A stretch of DNA of 35,899 nucleotides from Burkholderiaceae bacterium (GTDB taxonomy: Bacteria; Pseudomonadota; Gammaproteobacteria; Burkholderiales; Burkholderiaceae_C). The stretch is from contig JAFGXB010000036.1 in NCBI GenBank assembly GCA_016936875.1, positions 1 through 35,899 on the forward strand, written 5' to 3'. The position numbers and the translations under genes were made by a program. Positions within the stretch are counted from its first letter, which is position 1. Every line of letters begins with the position of its first letter. Below the pieces are notes generated by a model, which was not told where the DNA came from, ran no database searches, and saw only the letters and a program-made list of their open reading frames with translations. Shown here piece after piece: positions 20,482 to 31,750 of this stretch.

Positions 20482-21111
20482 TTACTCCTTGGGTTGGGCG
20501 GGCATGGACACCAGTCGCACGCGATCTTCGCGGCGGGCCTTGATCTGCTCGGAGGCCGGCATGTGCCGCACGTCCTTGCGTTTGCGCAGGGTGAGCGCGA
20601 TGGCGGCGATGATGGCCACCAGCAAGATGACCGCGGCGATTTCCACCGCGAACAGGTATTGCGAATACAGCACCACGCCAAGCGCGCGGGTATTGGACAA
20701 ATGGGTCAGCGGATTCTCGGCCGACACCGCTGCGCCCACTTGCGCGGCGCGCGTCATGCCGCCAATCTGGAAGCCCTGCATCAGCACGGCCGCCATTTCC
20801 AGCACGATCAGCACACCCACCAACGCAGCCACCGGAAAGTAGCGCCAGAAACCCTTGCGAATGCTGTCGAGGTTGATGTCAAGCATCATCACTACGAACA
20901 GGAACAGCACCATCACCGCCCCCACATACACCAGCACCAACACGATGGCGAGAAACTCTGCACGCAACAGCAGCCAGATGGCCGACATCTGGAAAAACGC
21001 CAGCACCAGATAGAGCGCCGAATGCACCGGATTGCGCGCCGTGATCACACGCAGCGCAGCGAACAGCAGCACGGCGGAGAACAGGTAGAACAGGATGGTT
21101 TGAACGTCCAT
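20482..21111 (-). CDS. nuoJ: NADH-quinone oxidoreductase subunit J
   Basis: ATG at 21111 gives MDVQTILFYLFSAVLLFAALRVITARNPVHSALYLVLAFF. Confidence 0.95.
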   Translation of the reverse strand: MDVQTILFYLFSAVLLFAALRVITARNPVHSALYLVLAFFQMSAIWLLLRAEFLAIVLVLVYVGAVMVLFLFVVMMLDINLDSIRKGFWRYFPVAALVGVLIVLEMAAVLMQGFQIGGMTRAAQVGAAVSAENPLTHLSNTRALGVVLYSQYLFAVEIAAVILLVAIIAAIALTLRKRKDVRHMPASEQIKARREDRVRLVSMPAQPKE

Positions 21112-21215
21112 GGTCACAACAAGAGCCTGGCCGCGGCGAAGCCTGCGGCATCGAAACAGTGGGAGGAGCGCCAGACCTGCCTCGGTGCATCATGCACTGG
21201 AGCAGGCAGCGGCGA

Positions 21216-21704
21216 TCAGCGGTATGGGGCGTCGGCCTCCTTGGTGGCGGCGATGTCTTTTTCGTAACGGTCGCCCACGGCCAGCAGCATCTCTTTGGTG
21301 AAGTAGAGATCGCCGCGCTTTTCACCGTGGTATTCAAAAATCGGGGTTTCCACAATGGAGTCGACCGGGCAGCTTTCTTCGCACAGTCCGCAGAAAATGC
21401 ATTTGGTCAGGTCGATGTCGTAGCGTGTGGTGCGGCGGGTGCCATCGTCGCGCTGTTCGGACTCGATGGTGATGGCCACAGCCGGGCACACGGCCTCGCA
21501 GAGCTTGCAGGCAATGCAGCGCTCTTCGCCGTTGGGATAACGGCGCAGCGCATGCAAGCCACGAAAACGCGGCGACAGCGGCGTTTTTTCCTCCGGATAC
21601 TGCACCGTGATCTTGCTCTTGAAGGCGTACTTCCCCGTCAGCGCAAGCCCCTTGAAAAGCTCGACGAGGAAGAAACTGTTGAATGTGTCACGCAAGGCGG
21701 CCAT
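21216..21704 (-). CDS. nuoI: NADH-quinone oxidoreductase subunit I (two 4Fe-4S)
   Basis: [19 protein letters not shown] and [17 protein letters not shown] cluster motifs. Confidence 0.97.
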   Translation of the reverse strand: MAALRDTFNSFFLVELFKGLALTGKYAFKSKITVQYPEEKTPLSPRFRGLHALRRYPNGEERCIACKLCEAVCPAVAITIESEQRDDGTRRTTRYDIDLTKCIFCGLCEESCPVDSIVETPIFEYHGEKRGDLYFTKEMLLAVGDRYEKDIAATKEADAPYR

Positions 21705-21713
21705 GGTCTTGTC

Positions 21714-22775
21714 TCACTTCCAGATGGTCCAGGGGGTTTGCATCCACGCCGCCACCACGACCAGCCAGATCAGGGTGACGGGAATGAATATCTTCCAGCC
21801 CAGACGCATGATCTGGTCATAGCGGTAGCGCGGAAACGTGGCCCGCAACCAGAGGAACATGCTGACCACAACGAAAGTCTTGATGCCCAGCCAAATCCAG
21901 CCGGGAATGAAGCCGAGGAAGGCCACCGGGGCATCCCAGCCACCAAGGAACATGACCGTGGTGAGGATGGAGATCAGAATCATGTTGGCGTATTCGGCCA
22001 GGAAGAACATGGCAAAGGCCATGCCCGAATACTCGACCATATGGCCGGCAACAATTTCCGACTCCCCCTCCACCACGTCGAATGGCGCGCGGTTGGTCTC
22101 GGCAACGCCGGCAATGAAATACACCACGAAGATGGGCAATAGCGGCAGCCAGTTCCAGGAGAGGAAGTTCAGCCCCATGGCGGCAAACATGCCCTTGGTC
22201 TGCCCCATCACAATTTCGGTCATGTTCAGGCTGCCAGACACCATGAGCACGATGACCATGGCAAAGCCCATGGCGATTTCGTAGCTCACCATCTGCGCTG
22301 ATGCGCGCATGGCGCCGAGGAAGGCGTATTTGGAGTTGGACGCCCAGCCGGCGATGATCACGCCATAGACCTCCAGGGAAGTGAGCGCGAGCAGCAGCAG
22401 CAGGCCCGCATTGACATTCGCCAGCGCCACATCCGGCCCAAACGGAATGACAGCCCAGGCCGCCAACGCGGGCATGATGGTCATCACCGGACCGAGCAGA
22501 AACAGACGCTTGTTCGCGCGGAAGGGGATGACGATTTCTTTGAGCAGCAGTTTGAGACCGTCGGCCACCGGCTGCAGCAGACCGAATGGACCGACCCGGT
22601 TGGGGCCGATGCGGATCTGGATCCAGCCGATCAGCTTGCGCTCCCACAAGGTGAGATAAGCGACGGCGCCCATCAGAGGGGCGACGATCACAATGATCTT
22701 GATCAGATTCCAGACAATGGGCCAGGCGATGGGGCCGAGCAGGGACAGACCGCCTTGGTTGAAGGATTCGAGCAT
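21714..22775 (-). CDS. nuoH: NADH-quinone oxidoreductase subunit H
   Basis: 353 aa; [36 protein letters not shown] motif. Confidence 0.97.
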   Translation of the reverse strand: MLESFNQGGLSLLGPIAWPIVWNLIKIIVIVAPLMGAVAYLTLWERKLIGWIQIRIGPNRVGPFGLLQPVADGLKLLLKEIVIPFRANKRLFLLGPVMTIMPALAAWAVIPFGPDVALANVNAGLLLLLALTSLEVYGVIIAGWASNSKYAFLGAMRASAQMVSYEIAMGFAMVIVLMVSGSLNMTEIVMGQTKGMFAAMGLNFLSWNWLPLLPIFVVYFIAGVAETNRAPFDVVEGESEIVAGHMVEYSGMAFAMFFLAEYANMILISILTTVMFLGGWDAPVAFLGFIPGWIWLGIKTFVVVSMFLWLRATFPRYRYDQIMRLGWKIFIPVTLIWLVVVAAWMQTPWTIWK

Positions 22776-22777
22776 GG

Positions 22778-25183
22778 TCAGACCTTTTCTACGGCTTGCG
22801 CTACGGCGCTCGGTCGTGCAAGAGACGGATTGACTCTCTCAAGCTGCATTGCGCCAAACAGGGGGCCCAGCGCGGCGGCTTCGGCCCAGCCTGCGGCGAT
22901 GCGTACCACGTTGTCCGCGAGCGTTTCATCACGCCGTGCGGGCAAGACCACGCTCTGCCCATTTGCGGTCACGCGCACCATCTCGGCGTTCTGCAAGCCG
23001 AGTTGTTGCCACAGTGCGGCAGACACGCCCACACCGCGGGCCTCGCGGGCGTCGCGTGTGCGTTGCAGGCTGGGCGCACGGCGCACGATGGCATCGCTGG
23101 AATAAATCGGCACAGGCGCCAGACGCTCAACGGCCTGCGCAGTCGCCGCAGGCAGGGTTTGCGCAAGGGGTAGTGCATGATGCGGCGCCAGTCTGGCGAC
23201 GATCTGCTCGGGCCCGCCCAAGTCGGCCAGCGCTTCGGCGCGCACTTCGGCCGCACTCTGGAAGTCGAAACCCTTCAGGTCGAAGAGATTGCCCAGCACG
23301 CGCAACACTTTCCAGCCCGGACGGGTTTCGCCCAGGGGCTGCACCACCGGGTTGAAGTGTTGCAAGCGACCTTCGGCATTGATCAGGCTGCCAGCGGTTT
23401 CGGTGTAGGGCGCGATCGGCAGCATGACGTGGGCATAACCTTCCGCCGCGTTGACGAAGGGGCTGAAGGACACGATGAATTCGGTCTGCGCCAATGCCTT
23501 GGTCAGGGCCACCGGATCTGCGCTGTCATCCTCCGGTTCGACATCGAACAACACCAGAGCGCGCGGCGGTTGCGCCACGATGTGCCCGACATTGCGCTCG
23601 GCCGCGAGCGGCGAAACGCCCAGTAGGGCGGCACCAACGGTGTTGCCCGCTTCCGTCAAATCACCGCAAACCGCACCGGTCTCGCGGGCAATCCATTGCG
23701 CCAGTGCGCGCAAATGCGCGGCCTGCGGATGTTGTACCGCCACATTGCCAAGCAAAATGGCTTTGCGCTCTGCGCCGATCAAGCTGGACGCAATGGCCTG
23801 GGCTTGCGCGGAGGGTTCCGGCAAGGACTGCAAGGCTGCGGGCAGTGCAAGCCCCTTGGCTTGCGCCACCGCCACCGCGATGCCGCCAAGCTGCGCGAGC
23901 CACTGGCTGGGCGCTGCGGCAATGCGCGCGTGCATGGGCATGAGCCAGTCGTCGTTTGCGGCATGCAGGGTGGAAATTTTCGCTCCCGCTTTGGCCACAT
24001 GGCGCACCCGTGCGGAGAGCAGCGGCTGCTCTTTGCGCAAGGTGCTGCCGATGAACAGGGCGGCCTGCAAATGGCCGACATCGGCAATCGGCATGCCCAG
24101 CCAGGGAATGTCTGCCTCTTGACCATCCGCTGAAAAATCGCTTTGGCGCAAGCGGGTATCCAGGCTTTTGCTGCCCAAAGCCAACAGCAGCTTTTTCAGC
24201 AAATACAGCTCTTCAACCGTGCTGCTCGGCGCTGCCAGGGCCGCCAGGCCATCGCCACCGCCTGAGCCCATGGCGCGGCGCAATCCTTGTACCGTGAAAT
24301 CGAGCGCGGTCTGCCAATCCACCGATTTCCATTGCCCGTTCTCACGGATTTGCGGCGTGGTCAGGCGCTCGGCGCTGTTGAGGCCTTCATAGGCGAAGCG
24401 GTCGCGGTCAGACAGCCAGCATTCGTTCACCGCTTCGTTGTCCTGCGGCACCACGCGCATCACGCGGTCGCCCTTGACCTGCACGATGAGGTTGGCGCCG
24501 ATGCTGTCATGCGGACTGATGGAGGCGCGGCGCGACAACTCCCAGGTGCGCGCGCTGTAACGGAACGGCTTGCTGGTGAGCGCACCAACCGGGCAGATAT
24601 CGATCATATTGCCCGACAGCTCGGAGTCGACCGTGTTACCGACGAAGGTCATGATCTCGGAGTGCTCGCCGCGGTTGGCCATGCCGAGCTCCATGATGCC
24701 CGCAACCTCCTGGCCGAAGCGCACGCAGCGCGTGCACTGGATGCAACGGCTCATCTCTTCCATGGCGATGAGCGGGCCGACGTCCTTGTGGAAAATGACG
24801 CGTTTTTCTTCGGTGTAGCGCGATGCCGAGCCGCCATAGCCCACAGCCAGATCCTGCAGCTGGCACTCGCCGCCCTGGTCGCAAATAGGGCAATCTAGCG
24901 GGTGATTGATGAGCAGAAACTCCATCACACCCTTCTGCGCCTGCAGCGCGCGCTCAGAATGGGTGCGCACCACCATACCCTGCGCGGCCGGGGTGGCGCA
25001 GGCGGGCAAGGGCTTGGGTGCCTTCTCCACATCCACCAGGCACATGCGGCAGTTGGCGGCGATGGTCAGCTTGTGGTGGTAGCAGAAATGCGGAACGTAG
25101 ATGCCAAGCTGCGTGGCCGCGTCCATGACCATCGCGCCTTCGGGCACCTGGACTTTTTGACCGTCGATTTCGAGTTCAACCAT
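22778..25183 (-). CDS. nuoG: NADH-quinone oxidoreductase subunit G
   Basis: 801 aa; N-terminal 2Fe-2S and [30 protein letters not shown] motifs. Confidence 0.97.
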   Translation of the reverse strand: MVELEIDGQKVQVPEGAMVMDAATQLGIYVPHFCYHHKLTIAANCRMCLVDVEKAPKPLPACATPAAQGMVVRTHSERALQAQKGVMEFLLINHPLDCPICDQGGECQLQDLAVGYGGSASRYTEEKRVIFHKDVGPLIAMEEMSRCIQCTRCVRFGQEVAGIMELGMANRGEHSEIMTFVGNTVDSELSGNMIDICPVGALTSKPFRYSARTWELSRRASISPHDSIGANLIVQVKGDRVMRVVPQDNEAVNECWLSDRDRFAYEGLNSAERLTTPQIRENGQWKSVDWQTALDFTVQGLRRAMGSGGGDGLAALAAPSSTVEELYLLKKLLLALGSKSLDTRLRQSDFSADGQEADIPWLGMPIADVGHLQAALFIGSTLRKEQPLLSARVRHVAKAGAKISTLHAANDDWLMPMHARIAAAPSQWLAQLGGIAVAVAQAKGLALPAALQSLPEPSAQAQAIASSLIGAERKAILLGNVAVQHPQAAHLRALAQWIARETGAVCGDLTEAGNTVGAALLGVSPLAAERNVGHIVAQPPRALVLFDVEPEDDSADPVALTKALAQTEFIVSFSPFVNAAEGYAHVMLPIAPYTETAGSLINAEGRLQHFNPVVQPLGETRPGWKVLRVLGNLFDLKGFDFQSAAEVRAEALADLGGPEQIVARLAPHHALPLAQTLPAATAQAVERLAPVPIYSSDAIVRRAPSLQRTRDAREARGVGVSAALWQQLGLQNAEMVRVTANGQSVVLPARRDETLADNVVRIAAGWAEAAALGPLFGAMQLERVNPSLARPSAVAQAVEKV

Positions 25184-25210
25184 GATTGAGAGCGTCCAGT
25201 GCGGGGCGGA

Positions 25211-26539
25211 TCAGACAGCGGCCGCCACGAGGCAGGTCTTGTGAGTGATGTGATGCTCGAATTCATGGCGGAAGTGCTTCACGAACGACTTCACCGGCAT
25301 GGCCGCGGCATCACCCAGTGCGCAAATGGTGCGTCCGGCAATGTTGTCGGACACCGAGTTGAGCAGATCAAGGTCTTCCATCCGCCCTTGGCCATTTTCA
25401 ATACGATGCACCACGCGGTACAGCCAGCCCGTGCCTTCGCGGCAGGGTGTGCACTGACCGCACGACTCGTGCTGATAGAAATACGACAGGCGCATCAGCG
25501 ACTTGACCATGCAGCGCGTGTCATTCAGAACGATGACGGCGCCCGAACCCAGCATGGAACCTGCCTTGGCAATGGAGTCGTAGTCCATGGTGCAGTCCAT
25601 CATGATGCTGGCCGGCAGAACCGGTGCCGACGAACCGCCGGGAATCACCGCCTTGAGCTGACGACCATCGCGCATGCCACCCGCCAGTTCGAGCAGGGTG
25701 GAAAACGGCGTGCCCATCGGCACTTCATAGTTGCCGGGCTTGGCTACGTCGCCAGACACCGAATAAATTTTGGTACCACCGTTATTCGGCTTGCCCACTT
25801 CGAGATAGGCCTGACCGCCGTTGCGGATGATCCAGGGCACTGCCGCAAAAGTCTCGGTGTTGTTGATTGTGGTCGGCTTGCCGTAGAGCCCGAAGCTGGC
25901 AGGAAAGGGGGGCTTGAAACGTGGCTGGCCTTTTTTGCCTTCAAGCGATTCCAGCAGGGCGGTTTCCTCGCCGCAGATATAGGCGCCAAAACCGTGCGAT
26001 GCATGCAACTGGAAGCTGAACTGGCTGCCCAGGATGTTGTCACCCAGATAGCCCGCAGCCCGCGCTTGGCGCAGGGCGTCTTCGAAGCGGTCGTAGTCTT
26101 CAAAAATTTCGCCGTGGATGTAGTTGTAGCCCACGGTGATGCCCATGGCGAACGCGGCAATCGCCATGCCCTCGATCACGGCGTGCGGATTGAACCGCAG
26201 GATGTCGCGGTCTTTGAAGGTACCCGGCTCGCCTTCGTCGGAATTGCACACCAGATACTTCTGCCCCGGAAACTGGCGCGGCATGAAGCTCCACTTCAGC
26301 CCGGTCGGAAAACCGGCGCCACCGCGGCCACGCAAGGCCGAGGCCTTGACCTCCGCAATGACCTGCTCCGGTGTCCAGCCCTCGGTGAGAATTTTGCGCA
26401 GCGCCTGATAGCCATCACGCGCCAGATACCCGTCGAGCGCCCAGTTGTCGCCAGTCAAGTCGGCAAGGATTTGCGGCTGGATGTGTCGTCCGTGGAAGCA
26501 GCTTTCCTGCCCCGTGCTTTGTCCGAAAGGATGACTCAT
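25211..26539 (-). CDS. nuoF: NADH-quinone oxidoreductase subunit F
   Basis: ATG at 26539 overlaps the nuoE stop (ATGA); [15 protein letters not shown] and [14 protein letters not shown] motifs. Confidence 0.96.
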   Translation of the reverse strand: MSHPFGQSTGQESCFHGRHIQPQILADLTGDNWALDGYLARDGYQALRKILTEGWTPEQVIAEVKASALRGRGGAGFPTGLKWSFMPRQFPGQKYLVCNSDEGEPGTFKDRDILRFNPHAVIEGMAIAAFAMGITVGYNYIHGEIFEDYDRFEDALRQARAAGYLGDNILGSQFSFQLHASHGFGAYICGEETALLESLEGKKGQPRFKPPFPASFGLYGKPTTINNTETFAAVPWIIRNGGQAYLEVGKPNNGGTKIYSVSGDVAKPGNYEVPMGTPFSTLLELAGGMRDGRQLKAVIPGGSSAPVLPASIMMDCTMDYDSIAKAGSMLGSGAVIVLNDTRCMVKSLMRLSYFYQHESCGQCTPCREGTGWLYRVVHRIENGQGRMEDLDLLNSVSDNIAGRTICALGDAAAMPVKSFVKHFRHEFEHHITHKTCLVAAAV

Positions 26540-27111
26540 TTGGACTCCCCATTCGGCGTCGGCTCTGGCTTGGACTCTGGCGTCTGTCTGGCCGCCTCTG
26601 CGCGCAATTCTTGCACCAGGGCGTCGAGTCGCTCGGGGCGCATGAAGCTGCACAGACGGCGGTCGTTGACCAGCATGGCCGGCGCGTCACCACAAGCGCC
26701 CAGGCATTCCGACTCTTGCAAAGTGAACACGCCATCCGCCGTGGTCTCACCCAATGCGACACCCAACTTGTCGCTGAGATACTGCGCCGCCGTGTTGCCG
26801 CCGCTCAGTGCGCAAGGCAGATTGGTGCAGACGTTGAGCTTGAACCGCCCAACAGGCCGCGTGTTGAACATGTTGTAAAAGGTCACCACCTCGTGCACCG
26901 CAATGGGCGGCATACCGAGATACTCGGCCACGGCCCGCTCGGCCTCGGGCGAAACCCAGCCCTGTTCTTGTTGCACGATGGCCAGTGCGGCAATCACCGC
27001 TGACTGCTTTTGCTCTGCGGGATACTTGGCAACTTCCTGATCGATGCGTTGGCGCGTGGATTCGGACAACATCATGCGTTGCATGTCCTGCGTGATAGGT
27101 GAGCGGTCCAT
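26536..27111 (-). CDS. nuoE: NADH-quinone oxidoreductase subunit E
   Basis: 191 aa thioredoxin-like 2Fe-2S subunit: [12 protein letters not shown]...[18 protein letters not shown]. Exact start uncertain; ATG at 27111 overlaps the nuoD stop by 1 nt. Confidence 0.95.
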   Translation of the reverse strand: MDRSPITQDMQRMMLSESTRQRIDQEVAKYPAEQKQSAVIAALAIVQQEQGWVSPEAERAVAEYLGMPPIAVHEVVTFYNMFNTRPVGRFKLNVCTNLPCALSGGNTAAQYLSDKLGVALGETTADGVFTLQESECLGACGDAPAMLVNDRRLCSFMRPERLDALVQELRAEAARQTPESKPEPTPNGESK

Positions 27112-28364
27112 CAGCGATCAATCTCCCCGAAAACAATATCGAGCGTGCCGATGATGGCCACGACGTCGGCAATCATGTGGCCGCGCGACAATTCATCAAG
27201 CGCGGCGAGATGGGCGAAGCCGGGAGCGCGAATTTTGAGGCGATACGGCTTGTTCGCGCCATCCGAGACGAGGTAAATGCCGAACTCCCCCTTGGGATGT
27301 TCGACCGCCGCGTAGGCCTGACCTTCCGGAACCCGCATGCCTTCGCTGAACAGTTTGAAATGATGGATCAGCGCTTCCATGCTGGTCTTCATCTCTTCGC
27401 GCGCAGGTGCGGCAACCTTGTGGTTCTCGGTGATCACCGGGCCGGGGTTGACGCGCAGCCAATCCACGCACTGTTTGATGATGCGATTGGACTGACGCAT
27501 TTCTTCCATGCGAACCAGATAGCGGTCATAGCAGTCGCCGTTCTTGCCAACCGGAATATCGAAGTCCATGCGGTCGTACACGTCGTAGGGCTGCGTCTTG
27601 CGCAAGTCCCACACCACACCCGAACCGCGCAGCATCGGGCCGGTCATGCCCAGATTCATCGCGCGCTCAGGCGTCACCACGCCGATGCCCACGGTGCGCT
27701 GTTTCCAGATGCGGTTGTCGGTCAGCAGGGTTTCGTATTCGTCGACATACGCAGGGAATCGCTTGGTGAAATCGTCGATGAAGTCCAGCAGCGAGCCCTG
27801 GCGTCCTGCATTGCGGGCTTCGACCGCGCGGGCGTTGCGGATCTTGGACTCGCCATACTGCGCCATGCTGTCAGGCAGATCGCGGTACACGCCGCCGGGG
27901 CGGAAATAGGCCGCGTGCATGCGCGCGCCGGAAACGGCCTCGTACATGTCGAACAGGTCTTCGCGCTCGCGAAAGGCGTAGAGGAAGACGGTCATCGCGC
28001 CGCAATCCAGGCCATGCGCGCCCAGCCACATGAGGTGGTTGAGCAGGCGGGTGATTTCGGCAAACATGACGCGGATGTATTGCCCGCGCTCGGGAACCTC
28101 AACGCCCAGCAGCTTTTCAATCGCCAGGCAATAGGCGTGCTCGTTGCACATCATGGACACATAGTCGAGCCGGTCCATATAGGGCAGCGCCTGGATATAC
28201 GTCTTGTGCTCAGCCAGTTTTTCAGTGGCGCGATGCAACAGGCCGATATGCGGATCAGCGCGCTGCACCACCTCGCCGTCGAGTTCGAGCACCAGACGCA
28301 GCACGCCGTGCGCCGCCGGATGTTGCGGCCCGAAGTTCAGGGTGTAATTCTTGATGTCAGCCAT
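27111..28364 (-). CDS. nuoD: NADH-quinone oxidoreductase subunit D
   Basis: ATG at 28364 gives [31 protein letters not shown]. Confidence 0.97.
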   Translation of the reverse strand: MADIKNYTLNFGPQHPAAHGVLRLVLELDGEVVQRADPHIGLLHRATEKLAEHKTYIQALPYMDRLDYVSMMCNEHAYCLAIEKLLGVEVPERGQYIRVMFAEITRLLNHLMWLGAHGLDCGAMTVFLYAFREREDLFDMYEAVSGARMHAAYFRPGGVYRDLPDSMAQYGESKIRNARAVEARNAGRQGSLLDFIDDFTKRFPAYVDEYETLLTDNRIWKQRTVGIGVVTPERAMNLGMTGPMLRGSGVVWDLRKTQPYDVYDRMDFDIPVGKNGDCYDRYLVRMEEMRQSNRIIKQCVDWLRVNPGPVITENHKVAAPAREEMKTSMEALIHHFKLFSEGMRVPEGQAYAAVEHPKGEFGIYLVSDGANKPYRLKIRAPGFAHLAALDELSRGHMIADVVAIIGTLDIVFGEIDR

Positions 28365-28365
28365 C

Positions 28366-28995
28366 TCAGTGCCCCAGGCCATCACGGTGAACAACACCGA
28401 GCCCGCCATACCCGGATTCACGAATGATGCGCGGCGTCACCTCGCGCGGCTCAATGGTGACGGGCTGGTAAATCACCCGCTTGCTATCCGGGTCGTAACG
28501 CATTTCCACGGTGCCGGAAAGCGGAAAGTCTTTGCGGAACGGATGCCCGATGAAACCGTAATCCGTGAGGATGCGGCGCAGGTCGGGATGTCCCTCGAAA
28601 ATGATGCCGTACAGATCGAAGGCTTCGCGCTCGAACCAGTTGGCGGCATTCCAGATATCGTTGACCGACGCCACCAGCGGCAGATCATCCTGCGGGCAAC
28701 GCACGCGCACGCGCAAGCGCCAGTTGTGCTGCAACGACAGCAGATGCAACACCACCATGAAGCGTCCCTCTTCGTCGCGCGGGGTGTTGCCATACTGCGC
28801 ATAGTCCACGCCGCACAGGTCGATCAGTTGTTCGAAGTGCAGCTCTGCGGCGTCCCGCAGGGAAAGGCAGGTGTCGCGATAGTGCGCCGGAGCAACGTCC
28901 AGAGTGAGTTCACCGACGTTCGCGTTCAAGTTCGTGATGCGTTCGCCCAGAGTGGTTCGCAGCGTGGTTTCGAGTTGTTTGAGCTTGCTGGTCAT
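28366..28995 (-). CDS. nuoC: NADH-quinone oxidoreductase subunit C
   Basis: ATG at 28995 gives [13 protein letters not shown]...; [40 protein letters not shown] motif. Confidence 0.96.
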   Translation of the reverse strand: MTSKLKQLETTLRTTLGERITNLNANVGELTLDVAPAHYRDTCLSLRDAAELHFEQLIDLCGVDYAQYGNTPRDEEGRFMVVLHLLSLQHNWRLRVRVRCPQDDLPLVASVNDIWNAANWFEREAFDLYGIIFEGHPDLRRILTDYGFIGHPFRKDFPLSGTVEMRYDPDSKRVIYQPVTIEPREVTPRIIRESGYGGLGVVHRDGLGH

Positions 28996-29023
28996 GGCTT
29001 CTGAAAAAAGTGGAGACGTGAGC

Positions 29024-29500
29024 TCAACGCGCAATGGTTTCCGTGCGGCGGATTTTGTTCTGCAACTGAATCAGGCCATACAACAGCGCTTCGGCCGTGG
29101 GCGGACAACCCGGCACATACACATCGACCGGCACGATGCGATCACAACCGCGCACAACCGAATAGGAGTAGTGGTAGTAGCCCCCGCCGTTGGCGCAAGA
29201 CCCCATCGAGAGCACCCAGCGCGGCTCGGCCATCTGGTCATAGACCTTGCGCAGCGCAGGGGCCATTTTGTTGCACAGCGTTCCCGCCACGATCATCAGA
29301 TCGGACTGGCGCGGACTCGGACGAAACACAATCCCAAAGCGGTCGAGGTCATAGCGCGCAGCGCCGGCATGCATCATCTCCACAGCACAACACGCCAGGC
29401 CAAAAGTCATGGGCCAGAGGGAGCCCGTCCGCGTCCAGTTGATCAGCTTGTCCGCAGAGGTGGTGATGAACCCCTCCTCCAAAACGCCTTCAATACTCAT
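29024..29500 (-). CDS. nuoB: NADH-quinone oxidoreductase subunit B
   Basis: 158 aa; [13 protein letters not shown] and [16 protein letters not shown] motifs. Confidence 0.97.
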   Translation of the reverse strand: MSIEGVLEEGFITTSADKLINWTRTGSLWPMTFGLACCAVEMMHAGAARYDLDRFGIVFRPSPRQSDLMIVAGTLCNKMAPALRKVYDQMAEPRWVLSMGSCANGGGYYHYSYSVVRGCDRIVPVDVYVPGCPPTAEALLYGLIQLQNKIRRTETIAR

Positions 29501-29574
29501 GATGCATTCCTTCCCAATTCATCAGACCGGCGCCGCAACGCAAGAGTTCATTGCAAGAGGGCTCACACCCGGGC

Positions 29575-29934
29575 TCACTCCCAATCGAGCGCCCCTTTTT
29601 TCCACTCGTAAATGAACCCGATTGTGAGGATGGCCAGGAAGATCATCATCGCCCAGAAGCCGACCTGGCCGATGTCCTTGAGGGCTACAGCCCAAGGAAA
29701 AAGGAACGCAATTTCAAGGTCGAACAAAATGAACAGGATGGCGACGAGGTAGTACCGCACGTCGAACTTCATCCGGGCGTCTTCAAAGGCCTCGAAGCCG
29801 CATTCATAGGGGGAATTTTTCTCGGCGTCAGGATGCCGCGGAGCAATGAAATAGCCGAGCAGTTGCGGCACGACGCCGACACCAATGCCCACCAGGATGA
29901 ACAACAACACCGGCAGATATTGCTCAAGATTCAT
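29575..29934 (-). CDS. nuoA: NADH-quinone oxidoreductase subunit A
   Basis: ATG at 29934 gives [69 protein letters not shown] ribosome-binding site upstream. Confidence 0.97.
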   Translation of the reverse strand: MNLEQYLPVLLFILVGIGVGVVPQLLGYFIAPRHPDAEKNSPYECGFEAFEDARMKFDVRYYLVAILFILFDLEIAFLFPWAVALKDIGQVGFWAMMIFLAILTIGFIYEWKKGALDWE

Positions 29935-29990
29935 TGCACTCCATCTCCTGTTGTTATCTGGGCGAGTTGGAACCCTGCCCTTCAATCTTT

Positions 29991-30075
29991 TGGTGCCGAC
30001 GGCGAGACTCGAACTCGCACAGCTTTCGCCACTACCCCCTCAAGATAGCGTGTCTACCAATTCCACCACGTCGGC
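29991..30075 (-). tRNA. tRNA-Leu, anticodon GAG, CCA encoded
   Basis: Minus strand reads GCCGACGTGGTGGAATTGGTAGACACGCTATCTTGAGGGGGTAGTGGCGAAAGCTGTGCGAGTTCGAGTCTCGCCGTCGGCACCA: 7-bp acceptor stem, class II variable arm, GTTCGAGTC T-loop, anticodon stem CTATC/GGTAG with loop TTGAGGG. Confidence 0.96.
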
Positions 30076-30472
30076 TCAAAACCGGATACCACCCGAGCGC
30101 CACCACATGACTTGCGCGGCGAAGGCGGTCCAGCGCAACAAACAAAACAAGAGACAGGGTACGTCGATCTGCAGGGCGATCTACGGAGCGGCATTGGCAC
30201 TGTTGTAACAACAGTGCACCGCCGACTGCCAACTTGTTGCGCGAGCAGCACATTCTCAATCTAAGAATGAATGTGCACGCACCGCGCGTGTCTTGTTACT
30301 GGATTTGCAAAACAGAAGAATCTTACATGGTTCCAGTGCGACGAAGCAACATGGAACATTGGGATATTGCGTTAGCGCAATGCCTCAATTCACGACGGAT
30401 TGACAAGTCGCAGAGCTTGTGTTTGCTGCAGCGCACCATCCTCCGCATTTATTAACGTAGATCAAACAGAAT

Positions 30473-30889
30473 TTACGGCGTTGTGGATGCGCTCGGCTTC
30501 GGCGTCGTGATTGCCTTGGACGCCGTGCTGACGGTCCCCGGAACGGTCGGGATCTGGCTGATCGGGCCGCTTGGCTTCGCCGGCGCGACAACAGAAGCCA
30601 CGGGAGCCGGAGCTGCCAGCTTTTCCATCAAGCCGCCATCGCCAGAGTTCGCACGATTGCCGAAGTACGCCATCATCAGTGTGGACACAAAGAACAGCGT
30701 CGCCGCCACCGCGGTGCTGCGGCTCAGAAAATTGGCTGATCCGGTCGCGCCAAACAAGCTACCCGAGGCGCCGGAGCCAAAAGACGCCCCCATATCGGCA
30801 CCTTTGCCGTGCTGCATCAGCACCAGAACAATCATCACCAGGGCAGACAGGATCTGCACCACCAGGGTCAAAGTCATCAGAATTTGCAT
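30473..30889 (-). CDS. secG: Preprotein translocase subunit SecG with Pro/Ala/Ser-rich C-terminal tail
   Basis: MQILMTLTLVVQILSALVMIVLVLMQHGKGADMGASFGSGASGSLFGATGSANFLSRSTA. Confidence 0.96.
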   Translation of the reverse strand: MQILMTLTLVVQILSALVMIVLVLMQHGKGADMGASFGSGASGSLFGATGSANFLSRSTAVAATLFFVSTLMMAYFGNRANSGDGGLMEKLAAPAPVASVVAPAKPSGPISQIPTVPGTVSTASKAITTPKPSASTTP

Positions 30890-30970
30890 TTATGCACTCA
30901 ATCGCGCTTGGCGCGCTTCACAACATGACAAGATAAAAACAGGAGTGGCCCGCGCATCAATATGCCGCCT

Positions 30971-31714
30971 TCAGCGCGTCGCAGCGGTAATTGCCAGAAA
31001 ATCGGACGCTTTCAGCGAGGCACCGCCAATGAGTCCGCCATCAATATCAGGCTGCGCGAACAGCACTTGCGCATTGTCCGGCTTGACACTGCCGCCATAC
31101 AGAATGCGCACCTCGGCAGCCGCCCCGCCGACACTGCGCAGATGCGTGCGCAAGACGGCATGGACCTCTTGCGCCTGCTCCGGGCTGGCAGTGCGCCCGG
31201 TCCCAATCGCCCAGATTGGCTCGTAGGCCACGACGATGCGCCGTGTCTGCTCGCCAAGCAGGTGGGTGACAGCCTGCAACTGGCGCAGCACCACGGTGGA
31301 GGTTTCTCCAGCCTCGCGCTGTTCCAGGGTTTCCCCGACGCAGACGATGGGTGTCATTCCGGCCGCAAGCACACGCTCCGCCTTGGCCGCAACCAGCACA
31401 TCGGATTCATGGTGATCTGCCCGGCGCTCGGAGTGGCCGACGATGACATAGCGGCAGCCAAACTCCTGCAACATGCTGACAGCGACTTCGCCGGTATGCG
31501 CACCGCTCGCGTGCATCGAACAATCTTGTGCACCTAGCGCGACCTGGCTGGTTTGCAGCAACTGTTGCACTTGCGACAAATAGGGAAAGGGCACGCAGAC
31601 CGCCACTTCGCAGCGTGCGGTGGCGACGCCAGCAAGAACTTCACCCAATAGGGCCGTATTGCTCGCCAAGCTGCCATGCATTTTCCAGTTTCCCGCGACA
31701 AATTGCTGACGCAT
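30971..31714 (-). CDS. tpiA: Triosephosphate isomerase
   Basis: ATG at 31714 gives [24 protein letters not shown] and [12 protein letters not shown] motifs. Confidence 0.96.
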   Translation of the reverse strand: MRQQFVAGNWKMHGSLASNTALLGEVLAGVATARCEVAVCVPFPYLSQVQQLLQTSQVALGAQDCSMHASGAHTGEVAVSMLQEFGCRYVIVGHSERRADHHESDVLVAAKAERVLAAGMTPIVCVGETLEQREAGETSTVVLRQLQAVTHLLGEQTRRIVVAYEPIWAIGTGRTASPEQAQEVHAVLRTHLRSVGGAAAEVRILYGGSVKPDNAQVLFAQPDIDGGLIGGASLKASDFLAITAATR

Positions 31715-31750
31715 GTCTTGCTCCAATGTGATGTTGCCGTGTGCTGCCGC

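Noticed and set aside
30330-30358. GTTCCA ... TGGAAC inverted pair in the secG-tRNA spacer
   Set aside because: 6-bp arms with a long spacer are expected by chance in a spacer of this length.
30366-30381. Small hairpin ATTGCG-TTAG-CGCAAT in the secG-tRNA spacer as a secG terminator
   Set aside because: Only 6-bp arms and no U-tract on the relevant strand; could be chance.
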